Below are positions 1 through 7,031 of a DNA stretch of 8,621 nt, one piece after another (the first letter of the stretch is position 1; each line of letters starts with the position of its first letter). The translations under genes were made by a program, and so were the position numbers. The notes under the pieces were generated by a model that worked only from the letters and a program-made list of their open reading frames with translations, did not search any database and was not told the DNA's origin. Origin of the DNA: a bacterium (lineage in GTDB: Bacteria; Bacillota_I; Bacilli_A; Acholeplasmatales; JAEDCM01); NCBI GenBank assembly GCA_024695185.1, contig JAILIR010000110.1:1-8621 (forward strand), written 5' to 3'.

Positions 1-636
1 CTAGAACCTATGGATGTTATTAAAGTTATACTTGCTTTAAAGGAATACATTAAAGGGGTTAGAGATGATAAGAAAGCACCTAAGGTTAAACCAATATATT
101 TAGGTGAATTATCTGATTTCTATTTTTATTTAGATGATTTAGTTAATGCTAGTAGCTATGCAAAAGAATACTTTAAAGAAATTAAAGATAATAAAAAGCC
201 TGTTTCGGAATACGAAGCTAAAGATGATCTTAATAGCTATCACTTAAATAGAGGTAGAGGTTTATATGTAGAAAGAAGATTCTTTGAAGCATATGAACAT
301 TTCTCTAAGATGGGTAATTATGCTTTAATTAAAGATGAAGTATTAGATATCATTATGCTAATAGTAGATCATACTACTACAGATTATGATGAAAAGCTTA
401 AGGATAGATTTGATGAATTAGTTGATATTGTTAAGAAGGTATTCCCTAAGAAAAGAAAGAAAAGATATTCTTATTTAGGTAATATTTATATGAAGAAATG
501 CCTACTTGAAATAGACTTTAAAAAGAGCTATAAGCTAGGTAAAAAGTACTTAGGTAAAAATATCAGCAATATGGCTAAAAGAAGAAACCTTATTGAATTC
601 TATAAAGAGAATAAGAAAAGGCTTAAAAATAGTTAA
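1..636 (+). CDS. Unrecognised Lys-rich helical protein, 5' end outside window
   Basis: The frame is open from base 1 to a TAA stop, giving at least 211 residues. The first ATG is at base 10. The nine bases before it hold no purine-rich Shine-Dalgarno sequence, although the other genes here have clear ones, so I treat this as the C-terminal part of a longer protein rather than a gene starting at base 10. There is no signal peptide or membrane segment, so it is probably cytoplasmic. The protein is rich in Lys, Asp, Glu, Tyr and Phe and looks mostly alpha-helical. A stretch around residues 76-98 (counted from the base-10 Met) has an RGRGLY...FFEAYEHF pattern that recalls a tetratricopeptide-type helix pair, but I cannot confirm a TPR. 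The C-terminal third is strongly basic (KKRKKR and several other KK/KR pairs), which might suggest nucleic-acid contact, but that is only a guess. An intrinsic terminator follows 47 bases after the stop. No family is recognised. Confidence 0.85.
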   Translation, partial: LEPMDVIKVILALKEYIKGVRDDKKAPKVKPIYLGELSDFYFYLDDLVNASSYAKEYFKEIKDNKKPVSEYEAKDDLNSYHLNRGRGLYVERRFFEAYEHFSKMGNYALIKDEVLDIIMLIVDHTTTDYDEKLKDRFDELVDIVKKVFPKKRKKRYSYLGNIYMKKCLLEIDFKKSYKLGKKYLGKNISNMAKRRNLIEFYKENKKRLKNS

Positions 637-682
637 TATGGCTTAACAAAGCAATTTTCACTTATTTAAATATAATAAAAAT

Positions 683-710
683 AGATGGCTTTTAGGCCAT
701 CTTTTCCTTT
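683..710 (+). terminator. Intrinsic terminator after the first gene
   Basis: A 7-bp stem (AGATGGC at 683-689 with GCCATCT at 696-702) closes a 6-base loop and runs into a T-rich tail (TTTTCCTTT). It lies 47 bases after the TAA of the upstream gene and fits its rho-independent terminator. Confidence 0.8.
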
Positions 711-746
711 ATAGAAAATATTAAATCTTTAATTTAATATAAAAAT

Positions 747-775
747 TTGCTATACTTGTATTATAACATTATAAA
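747..775 (+). promoter_or_regulatory. Candidate plus-strand promoter(s) for the giant membrane-protein gene
   Basis: Two overlapping readings are possible. One is TTGCTA at 747-752, a 17-base spacer and TATAAA at 770-775. The other is an extended -10, TG-C-TATACT, at 748-756 with only a weak -35 upstream. Both would transcribe rightward through the antisense of the tRNA-Trp gene to the large gene starting at 990. I found no convincing plus-strand promoter between the tRNA and base 975, which is the main reason to consider this one. The region is so AT-rich that chance matches are likely. Confidence 0.35.
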
Positions 776-799
776 TTTTTATCAAAAAATGATAAAAAT
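775..799. repeat. AT-only inverted repeat (hairpin)
   Basis: Two perfect 10-base arms (ATTTTTATCA at 775-784 and TGATAAAAAT at 790-799) flank a loop of five A. With almost no GC pairs the RNA hairpin would be weak. It lies just past the candidate promoter at 747-775 and just beyond the tRNA-Trp terminator. It could be a protein-binding site, a weak leader structure or a chance product of AT richness. Confidence 0.5.
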
Positions 800-814
800 A
801 TATATTTAGGTAAT

Positions 815-834
815 AAAAAAAGCTCATCTGAGCT
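815..834 (-). terminator. Intrinsic terminator of the tRNA-Trp gene
   Basis: Read on the minus strand, AGCTCA and TGAGCT form a perfect palindrome (821-834, plus-strand coordinates) followed at once by six T and an AT tail (815-820). It begins ten bases past the CCA end of tRNA-Trp, which is ideal placement for rho-independent termination of a single-tRNA transcript. In practice the stem is about 5 bp with a 4-base loop. Confidence 0.8.
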
Positions 835-843
835 AACATATAA

Positions 844-918
844 TGGCAGGGGTATCAGGATTCGAACCCGAACCAAAGGTTTTGGAGACCCGTGTGCTAC
901 CATTGACACCATACCCCT
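844..918 (-). tRNA. tRNA-Trp (anticodon CCA)
   Basis: On the minus strand the 75 bases fold as a cloverleaf. The acceptor stem is AGGGGTA with TACCCCT, the discriminator is G and the CCA end is encoded. The D arm is GTGT/GCAC with GG in its loop. The anticodon loop is CTCCAAA (anticodon CCA), on a stem with one C-T mismatch at its base and a G-T pair. The T arm has the standard TTCGAAT loop. The variable region is four bases. Anticodon CCA reads only UGG, the standard tryptophan codon. With the TAA stops and no in-frame TGA, this argues against UGA-as-Trp recoding. The gene is a single transcription unit with its own promoter and terminator, opposite in direction to the genes on both sides. 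Confidence 0.97.
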
Positions 919-928
919 AACATAAAGT

Positions 929-957
929 AGTATATCACAGAATATTATAAAAAACAA
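929..957 (-). promoter_or_regulatory. Promoter of tRNA-Trp
   Basis: On the minus strand, TTGTTT (952-957) is separated by exactly 17 bases from TATACT (929-934), and a TG one base upstream of the -10 makes it an extended -10. The -10 ends ten bases before the mature tRNA 5' end, so the transcript would carry almost no leader. Confidence 0.75.
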
Positions 958-974
958 CTAAAAGTTTCATTTAG

Positions 975-984
975 AAAGAGGGGA
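975..984 (+). promoter_or_regulatory. Ribosome binding site of the giant membrane-protein gene
   Basis: AAAGAGGGGA contains GAGG eight bases before the ATG at 990. This fixes the start of the large gene at the first Met of a clean membrane helix and gives the spacing rule used to judge the other starts here. Confidence 0.85.
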
Positions 985-989
985 TTTTT

Positions 990-3900
990 ATGAGTGGAAG
1001 TATGCTTGTACTTGGAGCAGTTGCTTTAATTGCTCTTTTAGTAGGGTTTGGTTTTCTATTAGGCTTCTTAAGAGGTTTTAGAAAATCTTTATATTTTACC
1101 ATCATATTTATTGTTGTTATCGTTATAAGCTTCATATTTGCTACAGCTTTAGCAAAGAGTGTTTATAGTGGTTCTACACTATGGAAGTTTGCTAAAGGTG
1201 CGTTACCAAGTAGTATGACTGAAGGTGCTGAAGGTGTTAATTCCTTAAAAGAATTTGTTAGATTCTTTATAACTAAGAATTACACAGAGGTACTTGAAAG
1301 TGGTATTACAGCTGGTGAGTCAATTGTCGCAAATGAGAATGCTATGGGTATAGTAGATGGTTTAATCGTTATGATATTAAAGATCGTTATGCTAATAGGA
1401 TCATACTTAATTTTAACAGTAACATTCTATATCGTATTTGGTTTAATCTACATTTTATTCCTTAGACCTAAAACTTATATTGAAACTGAAACTACAACTG
1501 ATGAAGATGGTAATGAAACAGTTGAAGAACGTGAAGTTAAAGCTAAGAAAAGGCGTTTATCTGGCGGTTTAATAGGTGGAGTTAAAGGCTTTGTTAAAGC
1601 AATGATTATTCTAATTCCAATAAGCTTTGCGATTGGAATGATTGCTCAAATAGAAATACCAACTAATTCAAGTGCATCTATTACAGATGCTAGATTAGCG
1701 GATTCTAGTAAAGCTTCTAGTACTTTAAAAGATATAGTTGATGCATGTAAATCTTATGATAGCTCAATAGGTAAAATGTATTTTGGATTAGATGATGCTA
1801 TCATGGATAAACTTATTAGCTATGATGTTAAGGGTGCTGATGGTAAGAAGGTTAAAGTAGTTTTAAGAAAAGAAGTTAGTGGCTTTATTGATATCTATAA
1901 CACTATTGAAAAAGAAATAGGTATGGATAACATTAAAGATTACGACTTTAAGAATAACTTAAATAGTAGTGAAATGAAAGCTATTGTAGCTTCAATTACT
2001 GAAAACTTAAGTGAATCAAAGGCTACAACAACATTACTTACTGCTGTAGGTGATGAAGCTAGTGTAATTATAAAAGATAAGGCAAGTAAAAATGATGCTG
2101 ATATGGCATTATTATTTGAAGAAATTGATTTAAAGAATAAAGATAATAAGTGGTGGCAAGAACAAATCGCTCAATTAAATGACATATATAATGCCTTTGC
2201 TGATATGAAGTTAGACTTCACAAAAGCTAGCTCAAAAGAATATAATTTAATGTTTGCGGAAACAACATCAACAGACTTTGAACATTTTGTTGATGAAGTA
2301 TTTAATAACGAATTAATGGAAATGGTAATTAGTGGTGGTATTAAATATGCTGTTAAGAAATTACCTGATAATTTAAGTGAAGTAGAAAATACAGCTACAC
2401 AAGTTGTGCTTGACAAAGAAGTAGAGCAAGAATTAAAGGCCTTCTCTAAATTAATTGATGTTATTAAAAATGATTTAACATTTAATAATGGTTCTATAGA
2501 TATGAATCAAATTAAATTTAAAACTTTAAGCAATATCGTTGATACTAATATATTAAATGATTCTAAATTAGTATCTAAAGCTACAAAAGTATTACTTAAA
2601 AATGCATTTGGTGAAGATAGCGGATTGGATATAGATTTTAATAAATTTGATGATCCAACATTTAGCATTCATGATGAATGTAAATATTTAAGTGAAGTTA
2701 TTATTGCAGGATTTGGTAGTGAAACAACTACTAGTGAATTAAAGGATTTTGCTGATAGTGCTAATATAGGTCAAATTTGTGATGTATTAGATTGTCCAAG
2801 TCTTCCTAAAACAATAATAGCTGATGGATTATTCTCATCAATATTACCAATGGTTGCCAAATTTGTGGCTCCAACAGAGACATTTGATGATATAGATTGG
2901 TCTAACGAATATGATAATTTATCAGTTCTATTAAAAGAAATATATACTAGAGATACAAAATATAGTGAATTGACTGATCTTAATTTTGATACTATTAAGC
3001 TAAGACAAATAGATAATTTATCTAAAAATAATGACATCTGGCAAGATGTTGCTGTACCTAGAATGTTTAAAGGTATAGTTTCTAAGTTTACTAATGGCTT
3101 AATTATTAATGGTGAAAGTGTTACTGTTACTTATGATGAGTCTAAAGTAAATTGGCAAAACGAATTAAAATCTTTAGTTCAATTAGGTTTATATGCTAGT
3201 GATACAAACGAAGATATAACTGATGATTATGATAATCAAGTAAATGTCTTAGTTAACGCTTTTAATAATTCTGTTAAGGTTAAATTATTAGATGTATTAG
3301 GTAATGAAATACAAACAGATAAAGAGTTCCTACATTCTTTTGCTAATGCAACTTTAAAGAAGATGCTAGGTGAAAATGTAAGTGATGCTAAATATGAATG
3401 TAAGGCTTTAGCTAATGTAGCTAATATATTAGACGATAATACAAGTGATTCATATTTAGGATATGGTTCAATTGAACTTTCTACAGTTGGAGATAAGGTA
3501 AGTGAAGCATTACCTGAAATGCAATTTAAGGCTCTAACAAATTCTTTAGCCTTAAATATTAAAGAATCTAAATACCTTCAATCAAATGTAGAAAATAAAA
3601 TAGCTGTATCAGTAGATAAGTCTAGCTGGAATGGTGATAAATGGGAAATTGAAATGACTGCTGTAGATAATGTAGCTCAAGAGATGGATCCTGATAGTGA
3701 AGGTAATATTGCGATGGGTTCAATTAATGAATCTATGAATGAAGTAAAAGATGCTATGCTTGTAGAGTTACAAGAAAATACACCTTATTCAGAAATACTA
3801 CAAGATGTATTTGCGGAAACATTAGTAAATAACACTTTGATTGATAATAAGAGTGATATTACTGATTGGGAACTTGAAATGGATGGCTTAATCACAGTTG

Positions 3901-5726
3901 CTAGAACAATGGAAACTGATGGTAAGCTAAAGATGTCAGAACTAAATGAAATATTAATTATTAGAGTTAGAACAGTTGATAGCTTAGAGGATAATACTCA
4001 TAAATCAATTGTTTTAATGAATACAATGACTAAGAATTTAAGTGAACCAATGTCTACACCTAATATGAGTAGTTGGGCAAGAGACAAGTGGCAAAGAGAA
4101 ATGCCTAGAATTGGTGAAGTATTAAAGACACTTGCTAGTGATCCAACTGATTTTGATGATGCGATTACTATTAGTGAAGTTAATATGGGTGAAGATTCTG
4201 AAATCAAGAGAGTTACATTTGAAAGAATAGAAGATAACATCGCTTATTCAGAAGCTCTACAAAATATGTTCAAAAATGCTATGAAGGATGTAGAAGAGCC
4301 TGATAAGACAGTTAACCCTTATGACTTCCCAGATCCAGAAATAATTACTGGTGATACTCTATATTCTGCATGGTGGGATGCTGAAATTACAGGTTTAGTA
4401 AATGTAATTTATACAGAGATGGAACTTGAAGAAAAAGATACTGTTAAATTAAGTGAATTCAGTGAAACTGAAGGAACTAAGGCTAAAGTAGTTAAGTCAT
4501 TATCTAATGAATCTTACTACTATAGAAATGATGGAGAAAATCCAATGGTAATCGTTCTAAAGGTTAAAGTATATTCGACTACATTTAGCCAACGTACAAA
4601 TATTGGTGTATCTGAATACTTACAATATATGTTTAAGCCAAACTTTAGAGATTTATCTAAGAATGGTGTAGCTCCAGATTATAGATACTTTGAATACACT
4701 GATACATATAACTGGGATAATGAATTTGTTAAGATTATGAATGTCTTCTTAACTACTCAAATGAAGTATGAAGATGAACACTTAAGAGATATTTATGATA
4801 ACGAAGAAATTACATTTGAAGATGATGTAACATTTAGATTATTAAATGCAGAAGATACAGCCTCTCATACAAATAAAGAAGCTGCTGAAAGAAATAAAGC
4901 TGTATTAGATGCAATTAGCGAAAATATTAGTGAAAATACTTATCTACAATATGTATTAGCTCCTGAAATGAAGAAGATGATGCTTAATGGTAGAAAGCCT
5001 GGAGATTATGATTATGAAGAATTAGCTAAATACATTTCTAAAGATCCAACAACAATTAGTGGTAATGAAACTGGTTGGACTAATAGCGAATGGGTAAATG
5101 AAACTGATTTATTAAATCAAATGGCTCAATTATTAATCACAGAAGAATCTCCTAAGATGGAAGGAATTGATTTCTATCAATTAGATCAAACTACAGTAGA
5201 GTTAATTTGTGATATAACACCACAGTCTTATCTATTACAATCTAAGATGGCTAAGCCATTCATAGATGCAGGTATTAATAATAGCGCAATAACTTCAGTT
5301 GAATCATTAATTGGAACTGAAATAAGCTTAATGGAATACATCGTTAAATATGAATGGAATGATGGTAAGAATGAAGCTTATGAAGCTGTAATGGAAACTC
5401 TAAATGCTAAGAGAGAAGAACTAAAGCAAATGAAGAACGCTTCATATGATGTAGTTGGTTTAAATTGTAAGTTCTTTGATAGTGTCAATAATACAATCGT
5501 TGAGATTAGTAGCGAAACTGGTTTAGTTACTGATAAGAATGGTAATGCCTTCTTAACTGATAGCGTAGATACTAAGCTAGATGCGATTAAGACTTATGCT
5601 GAATATGCGATGATGCATAAATCATTAAGTGATAATGCTTCTGAGCATCCAGAGGATGAAAGGCTTCCTCAAATGGTAAGTAAGTTAGCTTATCGTTGTA
5701 ATAATGAATTCATTTATTCTGAATAA
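990..5726 (+). CDS. CvpA-like membrane protein with giant modular extracytoplasmic domain (1578 aa)
   Basis: Residues 1-220 match the architecture of the CvpA (colicin V production) family, which is normally a complete protein of about 160-220 residues. There are hydrophobic helices at about 5-26, 34-53, 124-158 (long, split by K131) and 202-220. A short basic loop (LRGFRKS) follows helix 1, and the GGLIGGVKGF motif typical of the last CvpA helix starts at G192. The charged loop 159-190 ends in KAKKRR and should be cytoplasmic, which puts the C-terminal ~1360 residues outside the membrane. That part is acidic, rich in Asn, Asp, Glu and Ser, and lacks obvious enzyme motifs. It contains about twelve degenerate tandem modules anchored by W-x-x-E-x-x-x-(L/I/V/F) near residues 388, 478, 560, 637, 722, 800, 885, 960, 1034, 1129, 1242 and 1368. 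Three anchors (478, 560, 800) lack the Trp, and at 388 the last hydrophobic position is shifted by one. Later modules also share a (S/T)-Y-x-x-LQ type motif. No sorting signal or C-terminal helix is seen. Membrane location is well supported, CvpA kinship moderately, and function is unknown. Confidence 0.93.
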   Translation: MSGSMLVLGAVALIALLVGFGFLLGFLRGFRKSLYFTIIFIVVIVISFIFATALAKSVYSGSTLWKFAKGALPSSMTEGAEGVNSLKEFVRFFITKNYTEVLESGITAGESIVANENAMGIVDGLIVMILKIVMLIGSYLILTVTFYIVFGLIYILFLRPKTYIETETTTDEDGNETVEEREVKAKKRRLSGGLIGGVKGFVKAMIILIPISFAIGMIAQIEIPTNSSASITDARLADSSKASSTLKDIVDACKSYDSSIGKMYFGLDDAIMDKLISYDVKGADGKKVKVVLRKEVSGFIDIYNTIEKEIGMDNIKDYDFKNNLNSSEMKAIVASITENLSESKATTTLLTAVGDEASVIIKDKASKNDADMALLFEEIDLKNKDNKWWQEQIAQLNDIYNAFADMKLDFTKASSKEYNLMFAETTSTDFEHFVDEVFNNELMEMVISGGIKYAVKKLPDNLSEVENTATQVVLDKEVEQELKAFSKLIDVIKNDLTFNNGSIDMNQIKFKTLSNIVDTNILNDSKLVSKATKVLLKNAFGEDSGLDIDFNKFDDPTFSIHDECKYLSEVIIAGFGSETTTSELKDFADSANIGQICDVLDCPSLPKTIIADGLFSSILPMVAKFVAPTETFDDIDWSNEYDNLSVLLKEIYTRDTKYSELTDLNFDTIKLRQIDNLSKNNDIWQDVAVPRMFKGIVSKFTNGLIINGESVTVTYDESKVNWQNELKSLVQLGLYASDTNEDITDDYDNQVNVLVNAFNNSVKVKLLDVLGNEIQTDKEFLHSFANATLKKMLGENVSDAKYECKALANVANILDDNTSDSYLGYGSIELSTVGDKVSEALPEMQFKALTNSLALNIKESKYLQSNVENKIAVSVDKSSWNGDKWEIEMTAVDNVAQEMDPDSEGNIAMGSINESMNEVKDAMLVELQENTPYSEILQDVFAETLVNNTLIDNKSDITDWELEMDGLITVARTMETDGKLKMSELNEILIIRVRTVDSLEDNTHKSIVLMNTMTKNLSEPMSTPNMSSWARDKWQREMPRIGEVLKTLASDPTDFDDAITISEVNMGEDSEIKRVTFERIEDNIAYSEALQNMFKNAMKDVEEPDKTVNPYDFPDPEIITGDTLYSAWWDAEITGLVNVIYTEMELEEKDTVKLSEFSETEGTKAKVVKSLSNESYYYRNDGENPMVIVLKVKVYSTTFSQRTNIGVSEYLQYMFKPNFRDLSKNGVAPDYRYFEYTDTYNWDNEFVKIMNVFLTTQMKYEDEHLRDIYDNEEITFEDDVTFRLLNAEDTASHTNKEAAERNKAVLDAISENISENTYLQYVLAPEMKKMMLNGRKPGDYDYEELAKYISKDPTTISGNETGWTNSEWVNETDLLNQMAQLLITEESPKMEGIDFYQLDQTTVELICDITPQSYLLQSKMAKPFIDAGINNSAITSVESLIGTEISLMEYIVKYEWNDGKNEAYEAVMETLNAKREELKQMKNASYDVVGLNCKFFDSVNNTIVEISSETGLVTDKNGNAFLTDSVDTKLDAIKTYAEYAMMHKSLSDNASEHPEDERLPQMVSKLAYRCNNEFIYSE

Positions 5727-5732
5727 AAAAAT

Positions 5733-5762
5733 AGAGAAGTGATTAATTTCGCTTCTCTTTTT
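5733..5762 (+). terminator. Intrinsic terminator of the giant gene, possibly bidirectional
   Basis: A 10-bp stem with one G-T pair (5733-5742 with 5749-5758) and a 6-base loop is followed by a T run. It begins six bases past the TAA stop. Seven A (5725-5731) precede it and would form a T run on the minus strand, so it could also stop leftward transcription that passed the converging gene's own terminator. Confidence 0.85.
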
Positions 5763-5769
5763 CATTTAT

Positions 5770-5798
5770 AAAAAAGAAGAGGAATTATTCTTCCTCTT
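5770..5798 (-). terminator. Intrinsic terminator overlapping the stop codon of the minus-strand gene
   Basis: On the minus strand AAGAGGAA (5791-5798) and TTCCTCTT (5777-5784) form an 8-bp stem followed by C and six T (5770-5776). The 6-base loop contains the TAA stop of the minus-strand gene, so the last Glu codons form one arm of the terminator. It is independent of the hairpin at 5733-5758. Confidence 0.75.
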
Positions 5799-6906
5799 TC
5801 TTTTCTTCTATAGTTTCATTTTCTTCTATAACTTCACTATTTTCTACTACTTCATTATTTTCTTCTTTAGCTTCCTCTAGTGCATCAGCTTCAAGTGCAG
5901 CTTCACAAGTATTTTCTTTATCCATAGAATCTTTTATAGCTTCTTTAGATAAATCTTCTAGGTTAGTTTCTTTTCTAACATTTTTATATCTGTTTTCTCT
6001 ATCTTCCTTTTCTTTCTTACCTCTAGCAACCTTTGCTAAAGCATACTTTTCTTTTTCTTCAGTAGAAGCGAATGTATAAGCTTCTCTATCTACCTCTTCA
6101 GTAGGAACATAAGATTTCTTAGGCCAGAAGATGAATAATCCTAAGCCTATTTCAATTAATAATGTAACAGCAGTAATAAGAATTGTTCTTTTCATTTCTG
6201 GGAAAGCAAATGTGAAGTTTGTTCTAACTTCTTTAGGTGTGAATGCTACACCAGCTTTTCCTTCATTTACAAGATTTTGCCAGTATTCTTCTTCATTATA
6301 TTCAGTTAAATCAATATTTACTTCACAATCAAAGAAAACTGTACCTACAGAATCTTCAAACTTTAAGTGAGTTAAAGTTGTAGGAGCTTCTGTATAAGTA
6401 TCATTAACTAAGTCTTCTTTTGTTTCGTGTGAAGGGAATGTATAAATGATTATTGGTGTTTCATCATAACCATATGTAGATATAACAGCAGAATAAGTAG
6501 AACCAGTATTACCTGTGATTGTTACTTTAGATACTTCATCCTCAAGAGTTTGATCATCACTTGGTTCCTCTTCATCAATTTTAATTATATCCATATTTAT
6601 ATTTATAACTAATAATTGAATACCAGATCTATTTACTGTGTTATCATCTTTATCTTTAGCATTTTTTGAAAATACATTATAACCAATTATTTTAGTTGTA
6701 TTTTCACCTTCTGTATATTCAACAGTAAATAATGATTCTTTTTCATAATAGTCTAAGAATTTATTAAAGAATTCATAGTTTTCTTCTTCAAGAGCTTTAA
6801 GCCCTCTATTAACAACAGCTCTTGAATATGAGTCTCTCCATGAAATGAAGAAAACGATGAATCCAAGTACTATTGAGACAATTATATATAATATCTTTTT
6901 AAGCAA
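5785..6906 (-). CDS. Two-pass membrane protein with ectodomain and acidic cytoplasmic tail (373 aa)
   Basis: I start this gene at TTG (6904-6906), which lies eight bases after GAGG of a GAGGTGAT Shine-Dalgarno sequence. The GTG at 6913-6915 would add three residues but is itself part of that sequence. From TTG the protein begins M-L-K-K and then a helix at about residues 4-22. An extracytoplasmic domain of about 220 residues follows, rich in Thr, Ile, Val, Asp and Glu with beta-strand-like stretches (for example TVFFDCEVNIDL). The second helix is at about 242-261 and ends FIFWPKK. The 110-residue tail is highly charged: a Lys/Glu/Arg region (KKEKEDRENRYKN) and then a Glu-rich end with VEENE/IEEN repeats. 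Positive residues at the N-terminus and after helix 2 place both ends in the cytoplasm. The gene converges on the CvpA-like gene without overlap. I recognise no family. The shape would suit a sensor, scaffold or envelope anchor, but no motif decides. Confidence 0.9.
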   Translation of the reverse strand: MLKKILYIIVSIVLGFIVFFISWRDSYSRAVVNRGLKALEEENYEFFNKFLDYYEKESLFTVEYTEGENTTKIIGYNVFSKNAKDKDDNTVNRSGIQLLVININMDIIKIDEEEPSDDQTLEDEVSKVTITGNTGSTYSAVISTYGYDETPIIIYTFPSHETKEDLVNDTYTEAPTTLTHLKFEDSVGTVFFDCEVNIDLTEYNEEEYWQNLVNEGKAGVAFTPKEVRTNFTFAFPEMKRTILITAVTLLIEIGLGLFIFWPKKSYVPTEEVDREAYTFASTEEKEKYALAKVARGKKEKEDRENRYKNVRKETNLEDLSKEAIKDSMDKENTCEAALEADALEEAKEENNEVVENSEVIEENETIEEKKEEE

Positions 6907-6910
6907 TTTA

Positions 6911-6918
6911 ATCACCTC
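6911..6918 (-). promoter_or_regulatory. Ribosome binding site that decides a TTG start
   Basis: The minus strand reads GAGGTGAT, a match to the 16S 3' end, followed by TAAA and then TTG. The GTG inside it is in frame with the protein and could be taken as the start, but nothing upstream of that GTG acts as a Shine-Dalgarno sequence. The GAGG-to-TTG spacing of eight bases equals that of the gene at 990. Confidence 0.75.
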
Positions 6919-6929
6919 ATAACATTTTT

Positions 6930-6958
6930 ATATTACTATAAATATAAAAAAAAAACAA
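6930..6958 (-). promoter_or_regulatory. Weak candidate promoter of the minus-strand membrane-protein gene
   Basis: On the minus strand TTGTTT (6953-6958) lies 17 bases from TAATAT (6930-6935), and TATAGT (6935-6940) is a better -10 but has no good -35. A run of ten A/T pairs (6946-6955) lies between. Either choice gives a very short leader before the Shine-Dalgarno sequence. The AT bias makes this uncertain. Confidence 0.35.
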
Positions 6959-6996
6959 TGAAAAATCGTAAAATTTCAACAAACATACAAAAACTC

Positions 6997-7025
6997 TTTA
7001 CATTTCAAATGATTTATGCAATAAT
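6997..7025 (+). promoter_or_regulatory. Promoter of tRNA-His
   Basis: TTTACA (6997-7002), 17 bases, then AATAAT (7020-7025) preceded by TG at 7017-7018: both hexamers match the sigma-70-type consensus in five of six positions and the -10 is extended. Transcription should start near 7032, about 18 bases before the tRNA. Confidence 0.75.
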
Positions 7026-7031
7026 AATATA

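Noticed and set aside
903..908. A perfect TTGACA on the plus strand that could be a -35 element for the gene at 990.
   Set aside because: It is the complement of the D-arm junction of tRNA-Trp, and no acceptable -10 lies 16-18 bases downstream.
844..918. UGA read as tryptophan, suggested by the Mollicutes-like base composition.
   Set aside because: The tRNA-Trp anticodon is CCA, tryptophans are TGG, and the frames contain no in-frame TGA.
769..957. A 62-codon open frame on the minus strand.
   Set aside because: It runs through the tRNA-Trp gene, its promoter and its terminator. Those are much better supported, and no ribosome binding site was seen for the frame.
2171..4240. Several open frames of 80-88 codons on the minus strand inside the giant gene.
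   Set aside because: They are antisense to a long gene with coherent membrane and repeat structure, and their low-complexity Ser/Leu/Ile content is what the complement of such codons gives.
6131..6370. A 79-codon plus-strand open frame.
   Set aside because: It is antisense to the two-pass membrane-protein gene, with no ribosome binding site recognised.
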